Shown: piece by piece, positions 14,918 through 21,857 of the stretch | Layout of the letters: each line of letters starts with the position of its first letter | Numbering within the stretch: position 1 is the first letter of the stretch | Source: CAIJXV01 sp964497135 | GTDB lineage: Bacteria > Verrucomicrobiota > Kiritimatiellia > CAIKKV01 > CAIJXV01 | Length of the DNA stretch: 28,352 bases | Direction of reading: 5' to 3' | Assembly (NCBI GenBank): GCA_964497135.1 | Contig: CAZCDO010000030.1 | Coordinates: 1-28,352 of the forward strand | Notes under the pieces: generated by a model | The model's input: the letters and a program-made list of their open reading frames with translations, nothing else | What the model was told of the DNA's origin: nothing | The model's database searches: none | Position numbers and translations under genes: made by a program

Positions 14918-15640
14918 TCACATCCCGAGCGCCAGGCGTTGGGCCAGCCGCTCGGGGAGACCGGCATCCAAAATTTTCTGTTGGGTCAGCGTGAAATCGT
15001 AGTCGACTCTGCGGAAGGTCACTTGGCGGGCTTCCACGTCATAAATCACGTAGGATGCCCGCGGATCGCCATCCCGCGGCTGGCCAACACTGCCGCTATT
15101 GATGAAATACTTTTTGCCCAGCATGATCTTGGTCACTCCGGGTTCCAACCGCCTCACCCCCCCCGATTTTTCGAAGACGGCCGGATGATGCGTATGCCCA
15201 TAAAAACAAACCGTGGTTGATTGGTAATTAAAATTGGATTCAGCCTCGAGTTCGTCGAACACGTAACCCCACTTATCCGGCATGTCCAAGGTGCTGTGGA
15301 CCAAGGCAAATCCGCTCACCAGCCGGACCAATCGCAAACTTTTCAGATACGCGATGTCCGCATCGGCCAGATGAGCCCGGGTCCAATCCATCACATTCGC
15401 CGCCAGGGGATGAAAGTCGCTGAGCGAAATGGAATGGGAACAGTAATGGTCGTGATTCCCGCAGACACTCACCGTATTGAGTTGGCGGATCAGTGCCAGA
15501 CATTCCGAGGGATTGGCATTGTATCCGACGATATCCCCCGTCGAGACATAGGATTGAACCTCATTGGCCCGGGCATCTTCCAGCACGGCATTCAAGGCTT
15601 CCAGATTCCCGTGGATATCACCCAACACGGCAAATTTCAT
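14918..15640 (-). CDS. Calcineurin-like metallophosphoesterase
   Basis: A 240-residue YfcE/MJ0936-type metallophosphoesterase. All signature motifs are present: D8-x-H10 (GDIHGN), the GD with Asp36, GNHD with N62-H63, H115, and GHTHH with H149/H151. These form a di-metal site that hydrolyses phosphomonoesters or phosphodiesters. Relatives act on small phosphodiesters, cyclic nucleotides or phosphoproteins, so the natural substrate is unclear. It has no signal peptide and is cytosolic. It starts 12 bp after ispD and precedes the ferredoxin gene, consistent with one operon. The ribosome binding site is weak. Confidence 0.88.
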   Translation of the reverse strand: MKFAVLGDIHGNLEALNAVLEDARANEVQSYVSTGDIVGYNANPSECLALIRQLNTVSVCGNHDHYCSHSISLSDFHPLAANVMDWTRAHLADADIAYLKSLRLVRLVSGFALVHSTLDMPDKWGYVFDELEAESNFNYQSTTVCFYGHTHHPAVFEKSGGVRRLEPGVTKIMLGKKYFINSGSVGQPRDGDPRASYVIYDVEARQVTFRRVDYDFTLTQQKILDAGLPERLAQRLALGM

Positions 15641-15652
15641 GATCGACTCTGT

Positions 15653-16330
15653 TTACAGCCCCAACAATAAGGCGGCGGATTTTAAATCGTCCGGAATCGT
15701 AATCTTCAAATTAGACCAGCTCGAGGACACCAAGTGCACCTCTTCCCCGGCCAATTCCAAGGCCGAGGATTCATCGGTCACCGTCGCCTTGGCCTTGGCC
15801 ACCTTGCGATAAGCCGAAACCAATAACTCCAACTTGAAGGACTGTGGGGTCTGAACCGCCCACAGCTTGGTCCGGTCCACCGTGCGTTTCACCACCGAAC
15901 CGCGGTCCACTTCCTTGATCGTATCCATGATTTTAACCGCAGCCACACCCGAGCCGTATTTGCGAGCCGATGCCAGCGTCTCGGTAATCAACGCCGTCGT
16001 CACACACGGGCGCGCCCCGTCATGCACCGCAACCAGATCAACCTCATCCCCCAACTCGGCCAATCCGTTCAAAACTGAGTCCTGGCGTTGGGTGCCACCC
16101 GGAATCACCTTTTTCAGCTTGTGACACCCGAAAATCTGGGCCAGTGCGCGAGCCGTATCGACCCGATCCTTGCGCACCACCAGGATAATGCCGTGAATCT
16201 CTTCACAGGCTTGAAACGCCGCCAGCGAATAGGCCAAAACCGGCTTGCTCCCCAAATTTAAAAAAGCCTTGTCCACATTGGGTCCAATGCGCTCACTCTT
16301 GCCCGCGGCGACAATAATGGCATAATTCAT
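15653..16330 (-). CDS. ispD: 2-C-methyl-D-erythritol 4-phosphate cytidylyltransferase
   Basis: A 225-residue IspD. It transfers CMP from CTP to MEP, the third step of the non-mevalonate isoprenoid pathway in the cytosol. The nucleotide-binding start VAAGKSERIG (7-16, with R14 and K21), the QRQDSV block (81-86), HDGARP (103-108), AVQTPQ (158-163), TDE (185-187) and the final NLKITIPDD are all present. Length is normal for a stand-alone IspD; there is no fused IspF. GGAGG eight bases before the ATG supports the start. It is first in a minus-strand operon with the metallophosphoesterase, ferredoxin and radical SAM genes. Its leader has two mutually exclusive hairpins (see 16344-16383). Confidence 0.95.
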   Translation of the reverse strand: MNYAIIVAAGKSERIGPNVDKAFLNLGSKPVLAYSLAAFQACEEIHGIILVVRKDRVDTARALAQIFGCHKLKKVIPGGTQRQDSVLNGLAELGDEVDLVAVHDGARPCVTTALITETLASARKYGSGVAAVKIMDTIKEVDRGSVVKRTVDRTKLWAVQTPQSFKLELLVSAYRKVAKAKATVTDESSALELAGEEVHLVSSSWSNLKITIPDDLKSAALLLGL

Positions 16331-16343
16331 GAAGTGTTCCTCC

Positions 16344-16383
16344 GGCGGATTAAAAGACTCTCCGCCAATAGCCTTCCATTGGC
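16344..16383 (-). promoter_or_regulatory. ispD leader: two mutually exclusive hairpins beside the ribosome binding site
   Basis: In the minus-strand mRNA, helix 1 pairs GCCAAT (16383-16378) with ATTGGC (16369-16364). Helix 2 pairs GGCGGA (16366-16361) with TCCGCC (16349-16344). They share GGC (16366-16364), so only one can be fully formed. Helix 2 abuts the Shine-Dalgarno GGAGG (16343-16339). The transcript is predicted to begin just before helix 1. This is compatible with a translational switch, although two short chance repeats remain possible. Confidence 0.35.
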
Positions 16384-16391
16384 AACTGTCG

Positions 16392-16420
16392 AGTCTATAC
16401 TAAGACGGGTCTGATGTCAA
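16392..16420 (-). promoter_or_regulatory. Likely ispD operon promoter
   Basis: On the minus strand, a consensus TTGACA (16415-16420), a 17-bp spacer and TAGACT (16392-16397). The predicted start is near 16385, giving a leader of roughly 55 bases before the ispD ATG. Confidence 0.6.
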
Positions 16421-16508
16421 ACAAGGACGAATCGGCGCCAAAGACTAATCAAGCGACTGGCATTTTCGGACAAAACGCGATACCTTGAAGACCCATGAGG
16501 AATCCATT

Positions 16509-18368
16509 GTGTCCATGAATTTTAATCGAAGCCTGGGGGGGATGGGCCGGAGTTACGGCCTGAATCGCATGCCCGAGGGGTTGGACGATAAACGGCCCAA
16601 AATCGCGCTCGAAAAAGCCCTGCTCAAGCGTGTTTTTGGTTATTTCCCGCCCTATCGCAAAGCAACCGCGGTGGTCATCGCCTGTATCGGACTTGACAAA
16701 CTCCTCGGCCTTATCGCCCCCCTGCTGGTCCGCGCCCTGATCGACCAGGCCATCCCCGGCCACAACCTGGCGCTCTTGAACAAATTAGTGCTCGGTCTCG
16801 TACTCCTGCCGGTGGCCACCGGCCTCATCGGAGTTCTCCAAAATTTCTGGAACATCAAAATCAGCCAGGGACTGACTTTCGACCTGCGAAACGCTCTCTA
16901 CCAGCATCTCCAACGCCTGTCGCTCCGATTCTATACCACCACCCGCGCGGGCGAAATCCTCTCGCGGATCAACAACGATACCGCGGCCGTCAATTCCATC
17001 GTAACCGGAACCTTCATCGGTATCTTCACGAATGCGATCACCGTTTTCGCCACCATCGGCATTCTCTTCGCCATGGATTGGCGCCTGGCGATTCTGGCCT
17101 GTACCATCGTGCCCCTCTTCGTCCTGCCCATGCGCCGGATCGGCCGGATCCGCCATCGCCTGTCGCGGGAAACCCAGGAGAAACAGTCCGAACTCCAGGC
17201 CACCACGCAAGACGTTGTCAACCTCGGCGGTTTTCTCCTGATGCGCCTTTTCGGCCGGGCCGAATACGAGTCCACCCGCTTCAAGACTGGTAACCGTGCG
17301 GTCCTCGACCTCCAACTTCGCCAGGCCATGGTCGGCCGTTGGATGTTCCTGTTTCTGGGGGTAATCGCCGCCGCCGGACCCGCTCTGGTCTATTGGTACG
17401 GAGGGCGGAGACTCATCCAAGGCGATGCGGCCGCCGTCGGCCTGAGCATCGGGACCATCATCGCCTTCGTCGCCTATCTCTCCAACCTCTACCGCCCCGT
17501 GGCACAACTCGCGAACATCTACGTGGATCTTCAAGGCGCCTTCGCCGTCTTTGTCCGAATCTTCGAATATCTGGATCTGAAGCCTGACATCCAGGACCGA
17601 CCCGATGCAAAACCGCTCACTCAGGTCCGGGGGCAAATCCGTTTCGAGGGCGTCACCTTCTCCTACCGTCCCGATCAGCGGCCGGCCTTGAACCAGATCT
17701 CCTTCACCGTCGAACCCGGCCAACTCGCCGCCTTGGTGGGCCCCAGCGGGGCCGGCAAAACCACAGCCACCTACCTCGTCCCCCGTTTCTACGATCCCCA
17801 GGCGGGTCGCATCCTGATCGACGGCCACGACTTGCGCGAAGTGGCCCAGGAATCCCTTGCCACCCACACCGGCATGGTCACGCAAGAGACCTTTTTATTT
17901 CACGCCACCATCCGCGAAAACCTCCTCTATGCTCGGCCCGATGCCACAGAGGAGGATTTAATCACGGCGGCCCAAGCCGCTTCGATCCATGACTTCATTG
18001 CCGGCCTGCCCGATGGATATGGGACGCTCGTGGGGGAACGGGGGTTCAAACTATCGGGAGGCGAAAAACAACGGATTTCGATCGCTCGAGCCATCCTGAA
18101 GAATCCGCGCATCCTGATTTTGGATGAGGCCACCAGTTCCCTCGACTCCCACTCCGAGGCCGCAATCCAGTCAGCCCTGGTTCCGTTGATGCGCGGGCGC
18201 ACCACGCTGGTCATTGCGCATCGACTCTCCACCGTCCTGGCAGCGAATGTCATCCTGGTGCTGGACAAGGGTCACCTCGTCGAACAGGGAACCCACCCGG
18301 AACTGCTCGCGCGCGGCGGCCTCTATGCGCAACTTTACGAAACGCAAGTATTCCTTCGCCCTCCTTAA
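16509..18368 (+). CDS. ABC exporter, fused permease and ATPase
   Basis: A 619-residue half-transporter of the MdlB/MsbA-like class (COG1132) in the inner membrane, working as a dimer. An N-terminal cytoplasmic stretch of about 50 residues leads to six membrane segments (to about residue 330), then one nucleotide-binding domain. The Walker A GPSGAGKTT (about 411), the Q-loop QETF, signature LSGGEKQR, Walker B ILILDEATSS and the switch His in IAHRLST are all intact. GAGGAA at 16497-16502 favours a GTG start at 16509; the ATG at 16515 is the alternative, and a TTG at 16485 is less likely. Substrate is unknown: lipid, peptide and drug export all occur in this class. Confidence 0.9.
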   Translation: MSMNFNRSLGGMGRSYGLNRMPEGLDDKRPKIALEKALLKRVFGYFPPYRKATAVVIACIGLDKLLGLIAPLLVRALIDQAIPGHNLALLNKLVLGLVLLPVATGLIGVLQNFWNIKISQGLTFDLRNALYQHLQRLSLRFYTTTRAGEILSRINNDTAAVNSIVTGTFIGIFTNAITVFATIGILFAMDWRLAILACTIVPLFVLPMRRIGRIRHRLSRETQEKQSELQATTQDVVNLGGFLLMRLFGRAEYESTRFKTGNRAVLDLQLRQAMVGRWMFLFLGVIAAAGPALVYWYGGRRLIQGDAAAVGLSIGTIIAFVAYLSNLYRPVAQLANIYVDLQGAFAVFVRIFEYLDLKPDIQDRPDAKPLTQVRGQIRFEGVTFSYRPDQRPALNQISFTVEPGQLAALVGPSGAGKTTATYLVPRFYDPQAGRILIDGHDLREVAQESLATHTGMVTQETFLFHATIRENLLYARPDATEEDLITAAQAASIHDFIAGLPDGYGTLVGERGFKLSGGEKQRISIARAILKNPRILILDEATSSLDSHSEAAIQSALVPLMRGRTTLVIAHRLSTVLAANVILVLDKGHLVEQGTHPELLARGGLYAQLYETQVFLRPP

Positions 18369-18377
18369 AAACCACTA

Positions 18378-18406
18378 TTGCACCGGACGGCTCTTCTCGC
18401 TAATAT
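18378..18406 (+). promoter_or_regulatory. Promoter of the zinc-ribbon / membrane protein / nitroreductase operon
   Basis: TTGCAC (18378-18383), a 17-bp spacer and a near-perfect -10 TAATAT (18401-18406). The predicted start is near 18413, leaving about 24 bases before the first ATG, with AAGGA at 18418-18422. Confidence 0.6.
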
Positions 18407-18436
18407 ACAAGCAATTCAAGGATGCGTTGAGCCCCT

Positions 18437-18625
18437 ATGACCCAGTCTTTCAATAGCGATGAATTGATGTATGTGAAATGTGCCTATTGCGGCAAATGGC
18501 TCGATGTCAAGCCGGGAAAAATGAACTTGATCAGCCACACTATTTGCCCCGACTGCTTCAAAAAAGAGATCCTAAAGCAGGACGCGCATCAAAATGCCAT
18601 CGCGAAAGGGCGGGTCGACGAATGA
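18437..18625 (+). CDS. Small zinc-ribbon protein
   Basis: A 62-residue protein with two CxxC pairs, C15-A-Y-C18 and C37-P-D-C40, forming a zinc ribbon. The segment SHTICPDCFKKE closely resembles the SHGICPEC zinc ribbon found at the tail of some receiver and PAS proteins, here as a free-standing protein. That similarity is from memory of the motif. There is no signal peptide or membrane segment. A strong promoter lies 31 bases upstream, while the ribosome binding site AAGGA is 14 bases away and so weak. Its stop overlaps the next ATG (ATGA), coupling it to the membrane protein. Function unknown; a regulatory or scaffolding role is only a guess. Confidence 0.78.
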   Translation: MTQSFNSDELMYVKCAYCGKWLDVKPGKMNLISHTICPDCFKKEILKQDAHQNAIAKGRVDE

Positions 18626-19155
18626 ATCCCTGGCTCGTTCAATTCAACGCTCTGCTCCAGTTCGTGTTTAAGGCCTCCTCAGCCGGGTCTTTCCTCTATA
18701 TCCAGGCGGGGATCGCCCTGCTCTGTTTTCTCGTCACCCTGCGGCTGTCCGGGTGGGCCCTCCATGTCGGCTACGCCACTTGGCCCCGGACCCTTCTGGC
18801 CGGACTCCTTGTCATCGGTCTTCCGGTCGGACTGTCCCTCGCCTTCGAGATTTTGGCCCGCCCCCAACTTCCTGCCCCCCTCCCCGCCGCCTGGGTGCTG
18901 GGCGCAATGATTGGGATCCTTCTCCTCGGAGTCCTCCTCCCGCTTCTCTCCCTTTTGCTGAAAACCGGCTTCTTTCAACTGATCCTGATGCTCGGCTTCG
19001 GGGTGTTCGCAGCTTTGATCGCCGCTCTTCTGGTTCTGTTTGTTACCGGAGCCATCCAACGGGGCGCGGGCGATTTCAACAAGGCCGAACAACGGCGCAA
19101 CGCCATTGATGCCACCCTCTCCGATTCACCCACTACCGAAGCCGTTAAGCCGTGA
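18622..19155 (+). CDS. Four-helix membrane protein of unknown function
   Basis: A 177-residue integral membrane protein not matched to a named family. About four strongly hydrophobic segments are seen, near residues 25-45, 56-78, 88-112 and 118-145, with a short hydrophilic tail (GAGDFNKAEQRRNAID). The frame is open upstream to 18478, but ATG 18622 is chosen because it overlaps the zinc-ribbon stop as ATGA, the usual sign of coupling, and the upstream part is the shadow of that gene. Its own stop overlaps the nitroreductase GTG start. The three genes therefore form one coupled operon. No conserved polar residues in the membrane suggest a transport mechanism. Confidence 0.75.
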   Translation: MNPWLVQFNALLQFVFKASSAGSFLYIQAGIALLCFLVTLRLSGWALHVGYATWPRTLLAGLLVIGLPVGLSLAFEILARPQLPAPLPAAWVLGAMIGILLLGVLLPLLSLLLKTGFFQLILMLGFGVFAALIAALLVLFVTGAIQRGAGDFNKAEQRRNAIDATLSDSPTTEAVKP

Positions 19156-19715
19156 CCGGGGATGATTTTCTGGCGCTGGTCCGACGCCGTTTCAGTTGCC
19201 GGTGTTACCGCCCCGAACCAGTCCCCGACAACCTTCTGGCACAGCTATTGGATGCGGTGCAGTGCGCCCCGTCGGCTTGTAACAAGCAACCCTGGAGACT
19301 CGCCATCGTTTCCGATGAAGCCCGGCGGGTTCGGCTCTGCGACGAAGGCCTTTTACCCGGCATGCAAAGACCTTGGATTCGCGGGGCACCGGTCCTCATG
19401 GTTCTGGGGGTCGCTCGCACAACAGTAACTCACCGACTGGCCCCCCTCTTTTCCGGCATCGATTATCCGGCTCTCGATCTGGGAATCGCGGGTGAGCACC
19501 TCGTTCTGCAGGCCACCGCTTTGGGATTAGGCACTTGCTGGATCGGCTGGATCCGTCCCCCCGCCGTTCGGCGCATCGTGGACTGGCCCCGGTCCGTTCA
19601 ACCCGTCAGCCTGATTTCCGTCGGCTGGCCGGCCGAATCGGCGGAATCGCATCCAACCGGACGCAAACCCGTATTAGATTGGGCGACCGGACTCAACATA
19701 AAAAAAACCGTTTGA
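19152..19715 (+). CDS. Nitroreductase-family FMN oxidoreductase
   Basis: A 187-residue nitroreductase-fold flavoprotein. It starts at a GTG that overlaps the previous stop (GTGA). The family start RRRFSCRCYRPEPVP (the R-S-R-Y-type FMN phosphate site), APSACNKQPW (about 39-48), the HLVLQATALGLGTCWIGW helix and the C-terminal P-V-SLISVGWPAE are present. It is close to the short, subfamily-type nitroreductases that use NAD(P)H and FMN as a dimer. Physiological substrates of such proteins are usually unknown; nitroaromatics are only assay substrates. It is the third gene of the zinc-ribbon / membrane protein operon. Its stop codon overlaps the -35 of the cysK promoter. Confidence 0.88.
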   Translation: MTGDDFLALVRRRFSCRCYRPEPVPDNLLAQLLDAVQCAPSACNKQPWRLAIVSDEARRVRLCDEGLLPGMQRPWIRGAPVLMVLGVARTTVTHRLAPLFSGIDYPALDLGIAGEHLVLQATALGLGTCWIGWIRPPAVRRIVDWPRSVQPVSLISVGWPAESAESHPTGRKPVLDWATGLNIKKTV

Positions 19716-19740
19716 CGGCAACGAGGGAAATGTGTACTAT
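19712..19740 (+). promoter_or_regulatory. cysK promoter
   Basis: TTGACG (19712-19717), a 17-bp spacer and TACTAT (19735-19740). It overlaps the last codon and stop of the nitroreductase gene. The leader is about 30 bases and carries AGGAG before the ATG at 19777. Confidence 0.65.
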
Positions 19741-19776
19741 CCCTATCGAATTAGTTTACATTAATAGGAGACCACC

Positions 19777-20736
19777 ATGGCCGGAATCTACAAGGACAAC
19801 TCGGAATCCATCGGGAACACCCCGCTCGTCAAATTAAATCGGGTCACGCAAGGCGTCGGCGCAACCGTGCTGGCCAAGATCGAAGGACGCAACCCGGCCT
19901 ATTCGGTTAAATGCCGGATTGGTGCATCCATGATCTGGGATGCTGAAAAAAGAGGGATTCTTAAACCCGGGGTCGAAATCGTCGAACCGACCAGCGGCAA
20001 CACCGGCATTGCCCTCGCCTATGTCGCCGCAGCACGGGGCTACAAATTGACCCTGACCATGCCGGACACCATGAGCATCGAGCGGCGTCGGGTCCTGGCC
20101 GCATTTGGAGCCAATCTGATTCTGACACCGGGCGCGGAGGGGATGAAAGGCGACATTCAACGCGCAGAGGAAATGGCCGCGTCGAATCCCGCAAAGTATT
20201 TCCTCCCCCAGCAGTTTAAGAATCCGGCCAACCCAGCCATCCACGAAAAAACGACAGGCCCTGAGATTTGGAACGACACTCAGGGAGGGATCGATGTGAT
20301 CGTGGCGGGCGTCGGCACCGGCGGAACCCTCACCGGCATCTCCCGCTACATAAAAAACACCCGCAAGAAACCGATCCTCTCCGTCGCCGTCGAACCCCAG
20401 GAGAGCCCGGTCATCTCCCAAAAATTAGCCGGTCTGCCACTCAAGCCAGGCCCGCATAAAATTCAAGGCATCGGCGCTGGATTCATTCCGGACACCCTCG
20501 ATCTTTCACTCGTCGACCGGGTGGAACAGGTGGAGAGTGCCCATGCCGTTGATTTTGCGCGCCGTTTGGCCCTGGAGGAGGGAATCCTGGTTGGGATTTC
20601 CTGCGGTGCGGCAGGGGTTGCCGCCCTGCGCCTGGCCCGTCAGGCAGAATTCGCGGGCAAGACGATCGTGGTGATTTTTCCGGACTCGGGCGAGCGGTAC
20701 CTCTCCTCGATCCTGTTTGAAGGATTGGGCAGCTAA
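19777..20736 (+). CDS. cysK: Cysteine synthase A (O-acetylserine sulfhydrylase)
   Basis: A 319-residue PLP enzyme that makes L-cysteine from O-acetylserine and sulfide in the cytosol. The PLP lysine is K45 in SVKCRIGA, the substrate-binding TSGNTG is at 72-77, the phosphate-binding loop GVGTGGT at 178-184, and the PLP ring contact Ser275 lies in ISCGAA. Similarity to the E. coli CysK is very high along the whole length, including the MIWDAEKRG and HKIQGIGAGFIP blocks, so CysK is more likely than CysM or cystathionine beta-synthase. It has its own promoter with a good ribosome binding site. It converges with rlmB, 8 bp apart. Confidence 0.96.
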   Translation: MAGIYKDNSESIGNTPLVKLNRVTQGVGATVLAKIEGRNPAYSVKCRIGASMIWDAEKRGILKPGVEIVEPTSGNTGIALAYVAAARGYKLTLTMPDTMSIERRRVLAAFGANLILTPGAEGMKGDIQRAEEMAASNPAKYFLPQQFKNPANPAIHEKTTGPEIWNDTQGGIDVIVAGVGTGGTLTGISRYIKNTRKKPILSVAVEPQESPVISQKLAGLPLKPGPHKIQGIGAGFIPDTLDLSLVDRVEQVESAHAVDFARRLALEEGILVGISCGAAGVAALRLARQAEFAGKTIVVIFPDSGERYLSSILFEGLGS

Positions 20737-20744
20737 ACCGGACG

Positions 20745-21479
20745 TTATGCGCGCTGTCTTAAAATTTCATACAGCGCCACCGCCCCGGCCACCGACGCAT
20801 TGAGAGATCCAACTTTTCCCCGCATCGGCAGGGTGATCACGTAATCGCAGGTTTCGCGGACCAGGCGGCCGAGCCCTTCTCCCTCACTGCCGACCACCAA
20901 TCCCAAAGGGCCTTTCAAATCGGTCTTTGTGTAAAGGGTGGCCTCCGGCGTCTGGTCCAATCCGGCCAGCCAGATCCCGGCCGCTTTCAGTTTGCCCATC
21001 GTCTGGTGCAAATTGACCACCCGGCAAATCCGCAAATGCTCGGCGGCGCCAGCAGACGCCCGGATGGCGGCGGGCGTCACCTCCACCGACCGGTCTTTGG
21101 GCAAAAATACGGCATCCACCCCTGCGGCATCCGCCACGCGAAGCAGAGCGCCCAAGTTCTGGGGATCCTGCAGATGATCCAATAATAAGAAAAGCGGGGG
21201 CTTACCCGCCTCCTCCAGGCAGTCTTCAAATTCGCAGTATGGATAGGGGCCCGTCTCCACGGCAACTCCTTGGTGGTGTCCCCGCTGAGTCAGTGTGTCC
21301 AAGGTTTGCATATCCACTGTCTCCACCTTGACCACCTGCCGCCGGGCTTCCTCCCGAATCGTTCGGATCACCTCGGCATCCTGGCAGTTTCCGGCCAATA
21401 GCAACCGTTTGAAATCGCGCCGTCCCGCCCGTAAAGCCTCCGTGACCGGCTGTCGCCCATAAATTATTTCGCCCGCCAT
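20745..21479 (-). CDS. rlmB: 23S rRNA (guanosine-2'-O-)-methyltransferase RlmB / TrmH family
   Basis: A 244-residue SPOUT-class methyltransferase. An N-terminal L30e-like RNA-binding domain (residues 1 to about 75, IIYGRQPVTEALRAG) precedes the trefoil-knot domain. The three SPOUT motifs are seen: LDHLQDPQNLGALLRVADAAG, LGLVVGSEGEGLGRLV and LPMRGKVGSLNASVAGAVAL. The length and motif set fit RlmB, which methylates G2251 (E. coli numbering) in the peptidyl-transferase loop, using SAM. Related TrmH-group enzymes cannot be fully excluded. GGGAGG upstream of the ATG is a strong ribosome binding site, and a good promoter lies at 21535-21563. Confidence 0.9.
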   Translation of the reverse strand: MAGEIIYGRQPVTEALRAGRRDFKRLLLAGNCQDAEVIRTIREEARRQVVKVETVDMQTLDTLTQRGHHQGVAVETGPYPYCEFEDCLEEAGKPPLFLLLDHLQDPQNLGALLRVADAAGVDAVFLPKDRSVEVTPAAIRASAGAAEHLRICRVVNLHQTMGKLKAAGIWLAGLDQTPEATLYTKTDLKGPLGLVVGSEGEGLGRLVRETCDYVITLPMRGKVGSLNASVAGAVALYEILRQRA

Positions 21480-21534
21480 AAATAACCTCCCCCAAGCGAT
21501 CTGCGTAGTTCACCGTTTATCGCTCGGCGCAGTG

Positions 21535-21563
21535 AGAATAAGGGGCCGGGACAGGAAAAGCAA
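21535..21563 (-). promoter_or_regulatory. rlmB promoter
   Basis: On the minus strand, TTGCTT (21558-21563), a 17-bp spacer and TATTCT (21535-21540). The predicted start is near 21528, about 48 bases before the ATG at 21479. Confidence 0.55.
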
Positions 21564-21857
21564 GGCGGGATCGATTGACGTCCCGGGACATCTCGACAAT
21601 CCCGCCGCCCACACGCCTCCCGGGGTTGCCCTCGTCTCCCAGGACGCAGTGTCCGATCGTCAGGCCGTAGCCCTGTATCCCGTCTCTTCGCCCAGCCGAT
21701 TCTCTTTCATACCGGCTGGTATCCCCAGGTTCACGGGCATCGCTCCATGCGCAATCTCCTCCCATAACAGGCCCCCCATCGTAAGGGCATTCCCCTCCTT
21801 AATGCCCCTGCTGGAATCTGCTGGAATCCAACCGTCAAGCAGTGTATGGTGGGCGCC
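21564..21857. other. Long intergenic region with strong inverted repeats, no convincing gene
   Basis: About 290 bp between the rlmB promoter and recN with no credible coding frame. An outer repeat CCCGT (21679-21683) / ACGGG (21733-21737) encloses CCAGCCG (21692-21698) / CGGCTGG (21713-21719), a perfect 7-bp stem. Further on, GGGCATT (21785-21791) / AATGCCC (21801-21807) is another perfect 7-bp stem whose 9-base loop reads AAGGAGGGG on the minus strand. The 10-bp unit CTGCTGGAAT is duplicated in tandem at 21808-21827. This could be a structured RNA, a leader of recN, a mobile-element remnant or an eroded gene. I recognise no Rfam-type motif. Confidence 0.4.

Noticed and set aside
19742..19768. 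Inverted repeat CCTAT / ATAGG around the cysK ribosome binding site
   Set aside because: The left arm lies upstream of the predicted transcription start, so it would not be in the mRNA, and five base pairs over 17 bases is weak.
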